Part shown: positions 63,616 through 64,000 of the stretch, piece after piece
Numbering within the stretch: the first letter of the stretch is position 1
Layout: every line of letters starts with the position of its first letter
The notes under the pieces: model-generated
The model's input: only the letters and a program-made list of their open reading frames with translations
The model's database searches: none
What the model was told of the DNA's origin: nothing
Made by a program: the position numbers and the translations under genes
Origin: Sphingomonas sp. IW22
GTDB taxonomy: Bacteria; Pseudomonadota; Alphaproteobacteria; Sphingomonadales; Sphingomonadaceae
Direction: 5' to 3'
Assembly (NCBI RefSeq): GCF_041321155.1
Contig: NZ_JBGGWB010000001.1
Coordinates: 1 to 64,000 of the forward strand
DNA length: 64,000 nt

Positions 63616-64000
63616 TCAACGCGCGGGTGCGTCGCCGAACAGCTTGCGAAGGAACACGGTTTCGACCTCCCGACGCAGGTCATTACTGTCCTTCTTCTGA
63701 AAGCCGTGCCCCTCGTCGCTGAACAGCACGTACCAGGTGTCTACCCCCTGCGCGCGCAGCTTGGCGACGACCTGATCGCTTTCGAACTGGGGTACGCGCG
63801 GGTCGGTCGCGCCCTGCATCACCAGCATTGGCTTGCTGATCTTTGACAGGTTCGCCATCGGCGCGATGCGGGCAAAGACGCGCGCCATTTCCGGGTCGCG
63901 CTCGTCGCCATATTCCGCGCGGCGATTGTTGCGACGATACGCCTCGGTCCGCTCAAGGAAGGTGCGGAAATCGCTGATCCCATACCGCTCCACGCCCCCG
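63616..64000 (-). CDS. S9-family serine peptidase, C-terminal part (truncated by window edge)
   Basis: At least 127 codons, continuing beyond 64000. The fragment covers the end of a prolyl-oligopeptidase-type catalytic domain: MLVMQGATDPRVPQFESDQ with the catalytic Asp, and FSDEGHGFQKKDS with the catalytic His. The nucleophile Ser lies outside the window. These are dipeptidyl or acylaminoacyl peptidases of about 650-700 aa. Specificity cannot be read from the fragment. Confidence 0.85.
   Translation of the reverse strand, partial: GGVERYGISDFRTFLERTEAYRRNNRRAEYGDERDPEMARVFARIAPMANLSKISKPMLVMQGATDPRVPQFESDQVVAKLRAQGVDTWYVLFSDEGHGFQKKDSNDLRREVETVFLRKLFGDAPAR

Overview
The window is one contiguous stretch of GC-rich core chromosome from an alphaproteobacterium, most likely a member of the Sphingomonadales (Sphingomonas-like). 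The basis is the gene order dusB(nifR3)-ntrB-ntrC-ntrY-ntrX-hfq-hflX, a fused IspDF enzyme, an Hfq made of two Hfq domains in one chain, a cobA-DUF2849-cysI-DUF934-cysH sulfur operon, a UPF0262 protein, and frequent TTG/GTG starts with 4-bp ATGA/GTGA overlaps. No phage, transposon, plasmid, CRISPR or defence genes were seen. About 70 protein genes and one tRNA account for nearly all of the sequence.

Layout. 0-8.7 kb: tRNA-Ser, then a rightward set for cell wall and replication/translation housekeeping (lytic transglycosylase, D-Ala-D-Ala carboxypeptidase, tmk, holB, metG, tatD, MBL hydrolase, retropepsin-like protease, mazG), mostly start-stop coupled. 8.7-17.8 kb: leftward nitrogen-control block (dusB, NtrBC, NtrYX) followed by double-domain hfq and hflX. 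17.9-25.7 kb: ispDF, a secreted unknown, cinA, RatA/COQ10-like, lipA, carbonic anhydrase, aspS, RNase D and an I78 inhibitor-like lipoprotein. 25.8-31.7 kb: pstS-pstC-pstA-pstB-phoU-phoB behind a candidate Pho box; the kinase PhoR is not in the window. 31.8-41.4 kb: secreted and envelope proteins, an SDR plus amidotransferase pair, a D-2-hydroxyacid dehydrogenase, nadC, RNase T2, a nitronate-monooxygenase-like flavoprotein, a glycosyltransferase and a hydrolase. 41.4-48.3 kb: SelO, AstD-like dehydrogenase, and the siroheme/sulfite/APS reduction operon. 48.3-54.1 kb: dnaB, a small membrane protein, DUF808, a glucokinase-like protein with damaged phosphate loops, cdd, a degenerate GH25 protein and UPF0262. 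54.3-59.6 kb: rplK-rplA, a decayed glutaredoxin/MauE-like gene, and gatCAB. 59.8-64 kb: DUF3089 hydrolase, ruvX, another hydrolase, DUF2459, phhA and the C-terminal end of an S9 peptidase.

How genes fit together. GatCAB with an AspRS carrying a histidine typical of non-discriminating enzymes suggests tRNA-dependent Asn (and perhaps Gln) formation. CobA makes the siroheme precursor for the CysI reductase that consumes sulfite from the CysH APS reductase. Pst/PhoU/PhoB form the phosphate uptake and response module, and NtrBC/NtrYX with the tRNA-modifying DusB form the nitrogen-response module.

Nothing here looks like a wholly new multigene system. The observations most worth following are the tandem Hfq, the glucokinase-like and GH25-like proteins that keep binding residues but lose key catalytic ones, the broken glutaredoxin/MauE gene beside rplA, a hairpin that covers a Shine-Dalgarno site, and two divergent gene pairs whose start codons are only 12-18 bp apart.
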